Shown piece after piece: positions 53,808-63,545 of a stretch of 64,000 nucleotides of DNA. The notes under the pieces were generated by a model. The model worked only from the letters and a program-made list of their open reading frames with translations. It was not told the origin of the DNA and did not search any database. A program made the translations under genes and the position numbers. Origin of the DNA: Crotalaria pallida (Eukaryota; Streptophyta; Magnoliopsida; Fabales; Fabaceae); NCBI GenBank assembly GCA_037953625.1, contig CM075655.1:13410001-13474000 (forward strand). Reading direction: 5' to 3'. Position 1 is the stretch's first letter. Each line of letters starts with the position of its first letter.

Positions 53808-55440
53808 TTAGCTTGTGGTCAACTTACCTTTAGGGAAACTGTTTCCTGCAAAACAGATAGTTCTGGATATCTCAAACTTTGTGTGCCATGGAGATTTTGT
53901 CTTAGACCATTGCTTTCTTTTCTCAAGCCTTGTGTGCCACGAAGATTTTGTCTTAGACCATTGATTTCTTTTCTCAAGCCTTGTGTGCCATGAAGATTTT
54001 GTCTTAGACCATTGCTTTCTTTTTTGATTTTTCATCAACATGAATTTTTCATTTCTTCCAGTGAGAGCTTTGGTTCTTGTTGACGCTATCTTCCTTTGGT
54101 CACTCCATCTATCTTTAGATATCCACCGAGTCATTTTGAAGTGTTTCTCTCTTTGATTTCCTCTTGGTTTTTCCTTGGGCAAATTATTTTCTACATTCTT
54201 GTTACAAGGAGAAACTCTTGGTACCCATCTCATTTTGGGTCCAGGGGGATTAGACTTGGATTCCTTGGAAACTATAGGAACCCATTTCATTTTATTTCTC
54301 ATATGATTATTTTTCTTATAAAGGCATAAATGAGAAATGTGATCTGAATGTCCACAATAATTACAAACAATGGGTTTGGGAGATGCTTTGAATTTTCTAA
54401 AATCATTTTTGTAAAGCATAGGCTTATGATTCTTGTATTCAGAATCACATTTGACAACTAATTTACTTGACTTTTGAATTTCCACATTCTTATTTGAATT
54501 GTCAAATAAGGAGTTGGAGCAAATGGATTTTGAAATACACGGTGAATCACAAGAAGCAACCTCAACTGATTTTTCAATAAAATTCCAATTTTCAATATTG
54601 GTAGAGGTGCTATTTTCCAAAAAAATATTTTTCAAATCATCTCTCAAATCATCATGAGTAATATGAGGATTTTGGGAACAAGAATCAATTATAGTTACCT
54701 CGTGAGGAGTGTATGAGAATGGTTCAACTTTGTTGTCTACAGGCTCCTCATCTGAAGAACTTGATTCCAAGTGAGATTCCAAGAATGCTTCAAATAATTT
54801 TTCTAACTCTTCATCATCATCTGACGAATTGCTCCTCATGCTATTTGTGTCATCATTCAAAACTTCATCATTGGAGATATGTAATTCATCCTTTGAGTTT
54901 GTCTCTATCTGAGTTTCCAAGTTGTATCTGTGAACACTTACACTTTCTAAAAGATCATCAGTAGCATAGAGTGTGTGTAAAGTATCCCAAATACATTTAG
55001 CATTAACACAATCTTTGATCATAGCATATGTATCATCGTTCAAGACATTTCTTAAAATCTGCATAGCTTGAATATTCAAGGCAAAACATTTTTTGTCAAA
55101 TTCGTTTAAAACATTTTTTGGGTTTAAATCAAAACCATTTAGCACAATATGCCACAAACGATAATTAATTGACTGAAGATAAAACTTCATTCTAGCACTC
55201 CAATACGCATAATCACTACAAAATAAAAGGGTAAAAAATGACACTTTTATTATGGCAGTTTAAATAAAACAGCCATTTTATGCATTAAAAAATGGTTGTT
55301 TTATACCTAATGGGGGGTGCGAAATACGGCTGTTATAACCGTCATTTAATACCTTTTTAACTGTCATTATTTACCTGTGTTTTTGTAGTGAATTTTCTCA
55401 AATTGAAAATTGGTGCATCATTGAATGAACAACCCTCCAT
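53808..55440 (-). pseudogene. gag: Gag of the degenerate copia element, interrupted by a MITE
   Basis: The natural start is at 55,438-55,440 (MEGCSFNDAPIFNLR). A 177-bp MITE interrupts the frame 47 bases in, and one extra A at the join also shifts it. The remaining 478-codon frame has the gag domain (YAYWSARMKFYLQSINYRLW, KCIWDTLHTLY), an acidic Ser-rich middle (SSDDDEELEKLFEAFLESHL) and a zinc knuckle CNYCGHSDHISHLC near 54,350. The C-terminus has three tandem 19-residue repeats of the form KRKQWSKTKSSWHTRLE (about 53,876-54,030). One zinc knuckle is present, against two in the other Sirevirus-like gag. Confidence 0.85.
55214..55390. mobile_element. CACTA-type MITE in gag
   Basis: The 177-bp element has ends CACTACAAAA and TTTTTGTAGTG and is flanked by AAT on both sides (55,211-55,213 and 55,391-55,393). 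CACTA ends with a 3-bp target are the mark of that superfamily. It is the youngest layer of this nest. Confidence 0.85.
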
Positions 55441-55525
55441 TTAAAATCAAAAACAAAAAATCCCAATAAGCCAAACCACAAAGGATCTTTCACTCAAGCG
55501 ATTAAGCTTGTTACCAGAGCACGAA

Positions 55526-55537
55526 GCTCTGATACCA
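55526..55537 (-). other. Primer binding site (initiator Met tRNA)
   Basis: On minus, TGGTATCAGAGC follows the LTR end by two bases. This sets the minus orientation of the element. Confidence 0.9.
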
Positions 55538-55539
55538 AT

Positions 55540-57092
55540 TGTTGGAATAATTGGTGGTATTGGCTAAAGTCACCCAAGAGTGGGGTGAATTGGGTGTTTA
55601 TAGAAACTTTAAAATTCAATCGAATCAAACGATCTTAGAAAGATGAACAAAGATTAAACGAGCGGAAGACTTAAAGAACAAATGAAAAACGATTTTAAGC
55701 GAATAGAAACCCGATATTTAATATTAGTAGATAAAACTTATTATACGTGTGATTGAAGAAATAAAACACAAAAACGCAATGCACGCGCTAAATAGATTAA
55801 AACGTGAAAATAACTTTTATCCGCGAAACTTATAATCAACATAAAATAAACATGCGAAAATAAAAGAGATAAGGGATAGAAAAAATTGCACCGGGGATTT
55901 TTATCCTGGTTCGGCAAACAACGCCGCCTACATCCAGTCCTCAAGCGACCCACTTGAGCTTTTCACTAAGCCAAGACGCAACGCGTCCCCAAGTACATCC
56001 AGACCGCCCCGCAAGCTACTAGGAATCCCACCGTTCGCCAGGGACCTCAAACAAAATAGCTTAACTACTAGGAATCCCACCGTTCGTATAGCGCTACCCA
56101 ATACACAACAGGGTTTACTCACCCTATGAACGCGACACACGTTCAATCCTAAGGGACAACACTCCTTAATATCTAAGGTTGTCACACCCCTTACAAACAA
56201 ATGGATTTGCACGAAGAAAAGTGTGCAACTATCAATAAAGCTCTCTAGATAGAGCAGATACTACAATAGAGTCCTATGACAAATGAATAATCTAAAGCAA
56301 ATTCAATGTTATTCCAATATGATGATTATGATGATTTCTTCTCAAAAGAAATTTTTTTTTCAAAGAAGAGAGAAGGAGAAGAAGAATCAATAATCAAGTG
56401 AATGTGTGTGATGGTGTGCTTTTAAAAAGGTAGAAGAAGCTGCTGCAAATCAGAATCATGATCATCCAGAAAAGGAAATAAATCATCCTGGGAATCAGAT
56501 TGATTTCAGCACGTTTTTCAAAATTTTGAAAAGAGTAATCGATTACTTTGGTCATATTAATCGATTACTTGCTCTCAGGTTTTTCATAAAAGTTGCAGCA
56601 TTGAAAACTAATCGATTAATAGTTTCAAGTAATCGATTACTGTCACTTAAATGACCAGTTCAAGGAAGTAATCCATTATAAGAACCTAATTAATCCATTA
56701 CTTGCTCTCTGGTTACAAGTTGCATCAAGTAATCGATTATTCCAAAAGGGGTAATCGATTACTCCACATTAAAAACAGTTTTTCAGAGAAAAATTGTAAC
56801 CAAAGGTTTTTGCAAAACATTTTCATAAAAGCTTTTCTTGGAGCAGAGGTTTTAAAAATACTTCTTCTAGATTTTTCAAGAACAAAACGTATCATCATCA
56901 TAAAATTAAAATTGAATGCTTTTAGATTACTATTTGCCTTACATAAGGTTCTAAGCCCTAAAAGGCTAGGTCTTCAACCAGGCAAACAATCTTCGCATCA
57001 TCACGGTACCTGAACCTGTTCAAACATAATATATATAAAATTGTGTTGTGTCATCATCAAAACATCATAAAGGGAAATCATGAGATTCAACA
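55540..57092 (-). repeat. 5' LTR of the degenerate copia element (1553 bp)
   Basis: On minus it begins TGTTGAATCTCATG at 57,092 and ends CCAATTATTCCAACA at 55,540. It contains the TAATCGATTA cluster at 56,535-56,765. It aligns with 48,973-50,500 with scattered differences, more than between the LTRs of the 16.9-kb element, so it is older. Confidence 0.92.
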
Positions 57093-57336
57093 AATACTTA
57101 AAATATAAATTGACACATAAAAATCATTTTAATAAAATACTTCCATCCTAAAATATATTTTAAATCGAATTTTTAAAATAATTTAAACAAAACATTTGGG
57201 CACTTTATATTATATCATAATCCATATGCGTACTTAGCATAAAATTAAATTAAATAAAATAGACTATCAAAATTAATTTACTTTTCTACATAAAATAATA
57301 ACACAAATAAATTGGGCCTAAATTGAGGGTCTCACA

Positions 57337-57581
57337 ACGATGGATGGACTCGGTTAAGGATGAAGAGGGTATGAAGAGTGAGGTTAAGGATGAAGTCTTT
57401 GGTGTAGTTGCATGGTAGCAGGACACATGTCATTGTCGTTGTTGATCAAGCGTTGGATGCTGGAGCGATCGTAGGTGATGCTGGTGCAAAGGCTCACAGG
57501 GGATTTCATGAGGTCGAGGGAGATTATTGGGCACTTGAAGAAGCTTGGAATTGTGATGCATAGATCTTCATCATTTTTAAT
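57337..57581 (-). pseudogene. U-box E3 ligase pseudogene, upstream half with U-box
   Basis: The minus strand, too damaged to show as one long frame, reads DEDLCITIPSFFKCPI, then SLDLMKSPVSLCTSITYDRS and NDNDMCPATMQ. This is a plant U-box, the RING-like fold that recruits E2 ubiquitin-conjugating enzymes. An extra Ile follows the CPI motif. After CPATMQ the frame shifts: KDFILNLTLHTLF is readable one frame over, then a second shift gives LTESIHR at the LTR junction, which continues as RRFEPPD at 39,464. No ATG is in frame upstream. It is therefore dead, by frameshifts as well as by the LTR. Confidence 0.8.
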
Positions 57582-57599
57582 TGTTTAGATGCATAGATT

Positions 57600-57869
57600 C
57601 TTCAAGTTGTCCGATGGTGATGTCATATGCTTGTTTTTTTAATTGTTTCTTTTATTTTTTTAATTTTTCAAAAATCATTTTTTTTAATTTGACATGTGGT
57701 GACACGTGTCGTTCTCATATTGGCTGAGAGAATGACACGTCAGCAGTTGATTGACGGAGTTGCCTAAGAGTTAACGGAGGGACCTCTGACAAAATAATTA
57801 AAAGTCAAGGGACCTGATCCAACAAAAAAAAAGAACAGGGACTAAATCCAAATAGCATCCTAAGTTTAA
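57600..57869. other. Remnant of a dispersed repeat
   Basis: It contains GACACGTGTC, GAGAGAATGACACGTCAGC and GGGACC...GGACTAAATCC words typical of one arm of the inverted-repeat elements seen elsewhere here. I found no partner arm. No gene is seen. Confidence 0.35.
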
Positions 57870-60030
57870 GGATCTGAAAGTTAAAAAAGTCAAAAAATTA
57901 TTTTTACATATAAGAGTGTGGAAAATATTTTTATGATCAACTAAAAGAGATGTATGTGATTTTCTTGTGAATAGAAGTATTTTTTAAATATTGTTGTTGT
58001 TGTCCAAAATGAATGGTGATTATATGTTAAGTCTTAGAAAAATTAATTTGTTGTATTAAGTGTTCAAACTTTTAGATTTTTTAATGGAATTAAAGTTTGG
58101 AACAATTTTGTCTATTTGATTAAGTGAATGAGAAATAAGAATGTTGTTGTCCATAATTTTTAAAGTACTTGTTTAGACTTGAAATCGTGATTTTTCTATT
58201 TAGAACTTAAAGACTTTGAGTGTTAATGATTTTATAAAAATTTTTGGTAAAGTTTGGTGATGTTAAAAGTGATTTTGGTTGAATAATTTGTTGCTGTCCA
58301 AGATTTATTGTTAAGGTAATATGAACTCAAAAAGTGATTTTTATTGTTAACACTTAGGAATTTTAGTGATAATGATTGTATAAAAATTTGAGTAAGTTTT
58401 ATAATTTTTAAAAGTTGCTTTCCCAAAAGTAATTGTTTTTTGTCTAATGAAATTCAACATTTAGTTAATTACATAAAACGAATTTTATTCATGAATTTTA
58501 TACAATGTAGAAGTATTTGAAGCTCTAAAATAGTTAAGAAATTTTGAAGTTAAGTTTTTAAGTTTGATGTTTATAATTACTTTTTCGAATGTCTAAAGAT
58601 TTTTAAACTGTTTTACTGCATTCATATGCAATAGAATTAGTTTGTAAGAGTTAGATATTTATTTAAGTTGTGTCGTGTTCGAGGAATAAAGATGCAAGCG
58701 ACACACATAGAGTGGAGGAGCAGTGAGTCAGAGGACTTGGATACCTTTGGAAACTCTTAAAGTGAGAGAGAAATTTTCCTAAGACATCGTGGTTGTTAGA
58801 CTTTATATTAGGACGTTCTTGATAATCTCAAAGGTCGGAACTTAGGGGTCTCGATGGTGTAGTAGTATGACGACAATTGTATGTGTGTGTCTGGTCGTTC
58901 ATATGAAAATACTCATACTCTATAATATTATATGTTGCATGGAGGTTATCTACTGCTTTATATTATGCTACTGCTATAATTATTTTTTTCTGATTGTTAT
59001 TATGAGGAATTTTGTTAAGAGAATGATGTTTGTTGAAATAAAGGTTTTTGGCAGTATTATGCTAAGTTTGGATCAATTAATGATGTAAAAATTTTTTGGA
59101 ACATAAAAGACACATGAACAATATTGTGACCCTTAATGGGCCTATGTTCTTACGAAGTAAGGCACGATTCATAAGATATGCATATGATATTTGGAATGGT
59201 GACTCGTACAATGAGGATGCCGCAGGCATAAGGGATTTTGGATATTGTGTGTTTTGTATCATGGCGGCTGACCCAACGAGCGGTTACAACATTGCGGATA
59301 CTTGTTTTAAGCTGGCCACGTAAGCCTTGGGCCGTGGTTTCGAGCATTCGGAATTCCACTATACTAGGAGATTGGCTTTTGTGAAACTTGGTAATAAAAC
59401 TTAGAGGTCGAGTCCTGGTAGAAGCTAGGTTTAGAATGGGTCGACCAAATTATTAGGATCCCCTTAAAAGACATTGCTAACCTTGCGAGATGAGATGTGC
59501 ATGTAATTTACTAAATGCTTTTACTTGAGGTTATATACCTGCTTGAATGTGTAAATGTATATCATTAGTTATCAGATACTTTTACTTGAGTTATGAGCAA
59601 AATATATCACTCCCTTTATTGTAACTTTTTAGGTACCGGAAGTGTGTACATTTCTCCCCACCGAGAAAAAAATATACTCCCACTAGTGGAGTATGACTTA
59701 GTCTATTTTTGACCACATTTTGTAGTTTGAAGTAACCATAATGCTCTGGGTTGTTTTGTGTTGTAAATACAAGAGTGTATATTCGCCTAGAGCTTTATAT
59801 TCTGATAAAATTCTATACCTGAACTGTTTATGGACTGTATAATAAGAAAATAGTTAAGAATTATAATGCTTATAATGGTTCTTGATTAGGTTTCAGAAAG
59901 TTGTGAATTAAATACTTTGGGATAGGTACATAATTCAAAAGTTATGTTTCAAACAAAAGTTATACGGGGAATTCTGACAAATTGTTTTTTAAAGTATTTA
60001 AGTAATATTATTAGGAGTAGGTTGTTATAA
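57870..60030 (+). repeat. LTR fragment related to the solo LTR, opposite orientation
   Basis: On plus, 58,750-58,850 (GAGAGAAATTTTCCTAAGAC, GATAATCTCAAAGGTCGGAAC) matches the minus strand of 41,600-41,710 (TTTTCCTAAGACACA, GATAATCTCAAAGATCAGAAC). The spacing to an acceptor-like TTGTAACTTTTTAGG (59,617-59,631) is also similar. The end near 60,028 (GTTGTTATA) looks like a decayed GGTGTTACA. The start is not resolved. Confidence 0.55.
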
Positions 60031-60516
60031 TACCAATTGTAACCATTAATCAATTCAATATATGAACCATAATCCAAGTTTAATTCACTAATATTAAATG
60101 TTCAAAATTCTAACCCCAAGTAATATCAAATACCCCACCTAAGTTAAAGAAAACAACTCCTCCCTTACTTTTAAAGAAAAATAGTCTTAGCTTTTGTCCT
60201 AAACTCTTGATCTCTTGGGCTTCCCACTTGATTTTATCTTACTATGCTCTCTTCGTTGGTCTTCTTATTTGATTTGGGACGTTATAGATGTGGGGTGATG
60301 GAATTCAAGGTTGGAGAACGATGCTTACTAGATATTGAAGGGATTGAGAGAGATTTGAGAATGAGAGGTTTGAAAACTTGGAGAGGAGGCATTTTTCTTA
60401 ACCAATATGATTCTGGGGTTTATCTTGAGTGTGTTTAAGGTGGTTGGGACCCTCCGCCATAAATAAAAATCTGATCGAAGGACTGGCGCTTGAGCGCGGC
60501 AAGGGGCTCTTGAGCT
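60031..60516. other. Unassigned DNA between LTRs
   Basis: No gene is supported. The last 40 bases carry GCGCTTGAGCGCGG and CTCTTGAGC. Similar CGCTTGAG words recur at 63,795-63,830 beyond the next LTR, suggesting that LTR landed in a repeat with this motif. Confidence 0.4.
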
Positions 60517-63500
60517 TGTAACACCCCTAATTTCGTTTCCCGAATAATAATATAAGTTGTAATTATAATAATTATTTATTAAATAAAGTGAAGTTTAATA
60601 TTTGATTATTGAGGTGTATTATATATTTGTAATGTATAAAAAATAATTTTTGGATTGATATTTTATATTAAAGTGTTAGTTTTGTAGTTAAGTCCTTGGG
60701 GAGGACCTAAATGCAATAGTAGAAAGGTTGTTGGAGGGAAAAGAATTAAAATATGATTTTTTTTTCAAATTTTCAGTTGTGGTAATCGATTACCACGATA
60801 AAGTAATCGATTACCTTAGTGCAAGAGAGTTAGGGTTAATGCGTTTGATGAGTAATCAACCCAAATTAACCCATAATTCGCCACGAATCCACCCTTAATC
60901 ATAGTGGGAACTATGTGTCATCATGCATGGTCTTCAAATTCGTCTATTTAAGCCTTGTGGAAGATGAATTGAGCTTCATTTTGCTCAAGTGTTGGTGCTT
61001 TCCTCTGTTTTCTGCTCTTGATTTCGCCCTTGACGTTCTTCTTCGTCCCTGCGTTATACACCACAAGCTATACACCATTGTAAAGCTCACATCACGAGCT
61101 TTACAAAGACACTAAGATTGCAAGTTGAGAGTGAGTGTGTGCAAAGTTCTAAGCCTGTAAAGTGAGGAACTCTTTTTTGTCAAAGTGCAGTTCCTGAACC
61201 TTGAAGTCGACTTTGGAGCTTGATTGTGGTAAGCTCATGCACTCATTTGGTCTCAAACTTCTTCTAATCTTTTGTGCATGTTGCATAGAGTGATTCTTAA
61301 TCATTTTCCCCAATTTTTGTGTTTGTTTCTTGTCCCAATTTCTCTGGTTTTGTGACCCTGTTGAACTGTCATGGACTGAAGTTGGAGCATTTGGTTCTTG
61401 GCAAATTTCTTAACATTTCTGTCTCAAACCTTATCAAACACGACCTTGAGGTAAGGGGAAAGCTTTTCATTCACTAGAATAAGGATGCTATGTGTTAATT
61501 TGAATAGTGAGTCACCATGAGACTCAAAGGGCCTAGCTTGAATTAGGACTTTGGCTTAGAGGCCATACTGAACTCAAAATTCAGTTTGAGCAAGTTCTAA
61601 ATGTTGCATGTGAACTATTTGAATGTTGAAATCACGACTCAAATGAATTTATTTGATTTTGATACCATGAGTTGTTGATTTTGCGACTTTTATGCATAAT
61701 TGAGTAGATGGATGAATTCTCTATGGCATTTGTTAATTTCAGTGTTTGAGCTTGTCTAATTTATGATGATAAAGTTCAGTTTTGGCTTAGTTTAGGTTAA
61801 GTTGAAGTGAAATTGAAAATGGTATGTGAAAACCCTAATTTTTAGTGTTCTGCTGATAGGGGTAATCGAATATCACGATATGATAATCGACTACCAGACC
61901 ATGTCTGATACAGACTTTGCAAAATACACGTGATAATCGATTACCAGTGTTAAAAATGCTAAAAATGCCATTTTTAATTTTATTTCTTTTTACCTAAACT
62001 TAATTATAACCTGAATGCATGATATTTCCTTCTTATGTATATTTTTGGCTATTAATTAGCATGTGGAAGTAATACTTATTAATTTGCCATAAAATATGAC
62101 ATGTTGTATGAAATGAGATTAATAATCAAATTTTAATGCAAAAGAATTATATCTATTCATGCATGGTGATTGGATGATAAGTTATCGTTTTTCATGTTCG
62201 TGGAACATGAGGAGGGTACTCTGGGTGTACCAAATGGTTGCGACTTGCTTGATGACGCAATTTTGAGTTAGAATGTGGCCAATATTGTGGGATATTGTTG
62301 ATGTGATTGCTACGTCTTCGAGACGTGACGTTCGCTTGAGAAGTGACGTTATGTATCACGTTCCAATCAGGATTCGCTATACGTTTTAAGAACATATTAT
62401 TGTGCTTTGGGAGTACATGATGTTATGGATAGACGTCCTTGAGAAAATTAGTTGGAGACCACAGGAAATTGTGAGATAGAAAACATGCATTGTACCCCTA
62501 TAATTAAATGGTTTAATTATAAATGAAAAAGGGTTTGCTCATGTGTAAATGCATATGACTTGGTGAATTATTTAGTTGTGTTTGTTTAAATTAAATTATT
62601 CTTATTTGATTATGTGAATGTATTGCTTACCTCTATGCCATTTTTAGGTGATGACTCGCTACCTAGCCTGCATAGAGATCCGTCCGCTCCCTAGTGGAAT
62701 GTGGTACTATGAGGACCACCGAGCCACTTATGAGGGGGAGGTGGAGCTGACACTCTACCATCCTAACCCTCTTGCTCATGTTCGTCCTCGTAGGTTTCGC
62801 ATCCCTATTATCTATACCATGCATGTACCCCTTTTTTACAATTATCATGGATCACCCCCACCTCGACCAGCTAAGAGCAGCTGCCTGATCTCACCCATCT
62901 GCTTCTAGAGTTATCCGTGAAGATACTCCTACTCCTGGTCAGACGAGTTCGATTCATGGGACTCCATCTGCTGACCCAGTACCCAGTGGTTGGGTACCGA
63001 CTCAGTCGGACGAGGTCGAGGAGGACCCAGAGAAGGCAGAGGATGAGGAGGAGCCAGTCGAGCATTCCACTAGTAGCCAGTGGGGAGTAGGGGATCCACC
63101 AGGAGATGCATTATATGGGTAGTTGGGATGAGGGACATGTTTGCAGCTGCAGGAGACCAGATGGAGGATGTTAGCTTCATGGAGGATCACCGGACCATCT
63201 CTGAGACTTCTTTATTTTGATTTGTATATATATCGTATATAGTTTTGAGGGGTTTCAGAGCGATGGTCTACCTTTTATATAATCTGTAGTATGGACTTGT
63301 ATTTTGACTTATGCACTGGACTATGATGACGTTGTACTCTTGATCCGTCTTATATATATTTTGCAGCTATCATATTTTAATGTACCAATGATCAAGGGTC
63401 TTATTTTTATCTTCTTCCGCACACTCTGATATTTGACAAATGAATTAGATAAAGGAATATTTTGAATCTAGATCACGATTTGAGATAACACTATCTTTAT

Positions 63501-63545
63501 CAGTTAATTACTTATTAAAAGCAAATTTAATCGAAGGGTATGTTA
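60517..63545 (+). repeat. Chromovirus-type LTR
   Basis: It starts TGTAACACCCCTAATTTCG. A TATA-like TATTTAAG lies near 60,945. GTAATCGATTACC motifs occur at 60,781, 60,802 and about 61,930. An acceptor-like GCTTACCTC...ATTTTTAGG is at 62,627-62,648. A TTCTTCCGCA word near 63,410 matches the same zone of the solo LTR. The right end is uncertain, and 63,545 is a guess from a GGGTATGTTAT remnant. I saw no gag or pol before the window ends. Confidence 0.55.
62648..63121 (+). CDS. Damaged reading frame behind the LTR acceptor site
   Basis: Frame one (62,648-62,908) reads MMTRYLACIEIRPLPSGMWY, then ATYEGEVELTLYHPNP and HVRPRRFRIPIIY. Frame two (62,847-63,121, with one TGA after about 13 codons) continues from MDHPHLDQLRAAA to an acidic end (SDEVEEDPEKAEDEEEPVE, then GDPPGDALYG). 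A one-base shift near 62,880 would join them into about 157 residues. The codon pattern and composition look protein-like, but I do not recognise the family. It starts right at the splice-acceptor-like site, as does the acidic frame of the solo LTR. Confidence 0.4.

Larger units (their letters stand above)
48973..57092 (-). mobile_element. Degenerate Sirevirus-like copia element lacking pol
   Basis: On the minus strand the order is 5' LTR (57,092-55,540), Met-tRNA primer site, gag, a motif-rich spacer, a second ORF, polypurine tract and 3' LTR (50,500-48,973). There is no protease, integrase or reverse transcriptase anywhere inside, so it is non-autonomous. The outer edge of the 3' LTR lacks about 31 bases present in the other copy. 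It is nested in the solo LTR and was itself hit by a CACTA-type MITE. Confidence 0.87.
39465..57336 (-). mobile_element. Chromovirus-type solo LTR, about 5.1 kb, invaded twice
   Basis: The LTR reads on minus from TGTGAGACCC at 57,336 to GGGGTGTTACA at 39,465. The flanks are GCGAT (39,460-39,464) and ACGAT (57,337-57,341), a 5-bp target duplication with one mismatch, inside one U-box gene. LTR pieces are 57,336-57,093, about 48,972-47,317, and about 42,700-39,465. The gaps are a copia element and a truncated gypsy element. A TATA box lies near 48,308 and a pyrimidine-rich splice-acceptor-like stretch near 40,160-40,200. No gag or pol of the same age is present, so recombination between two LTRs probably removed them. 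The length is long but known for plant gypsy LTRs. Confidence 0.75.
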
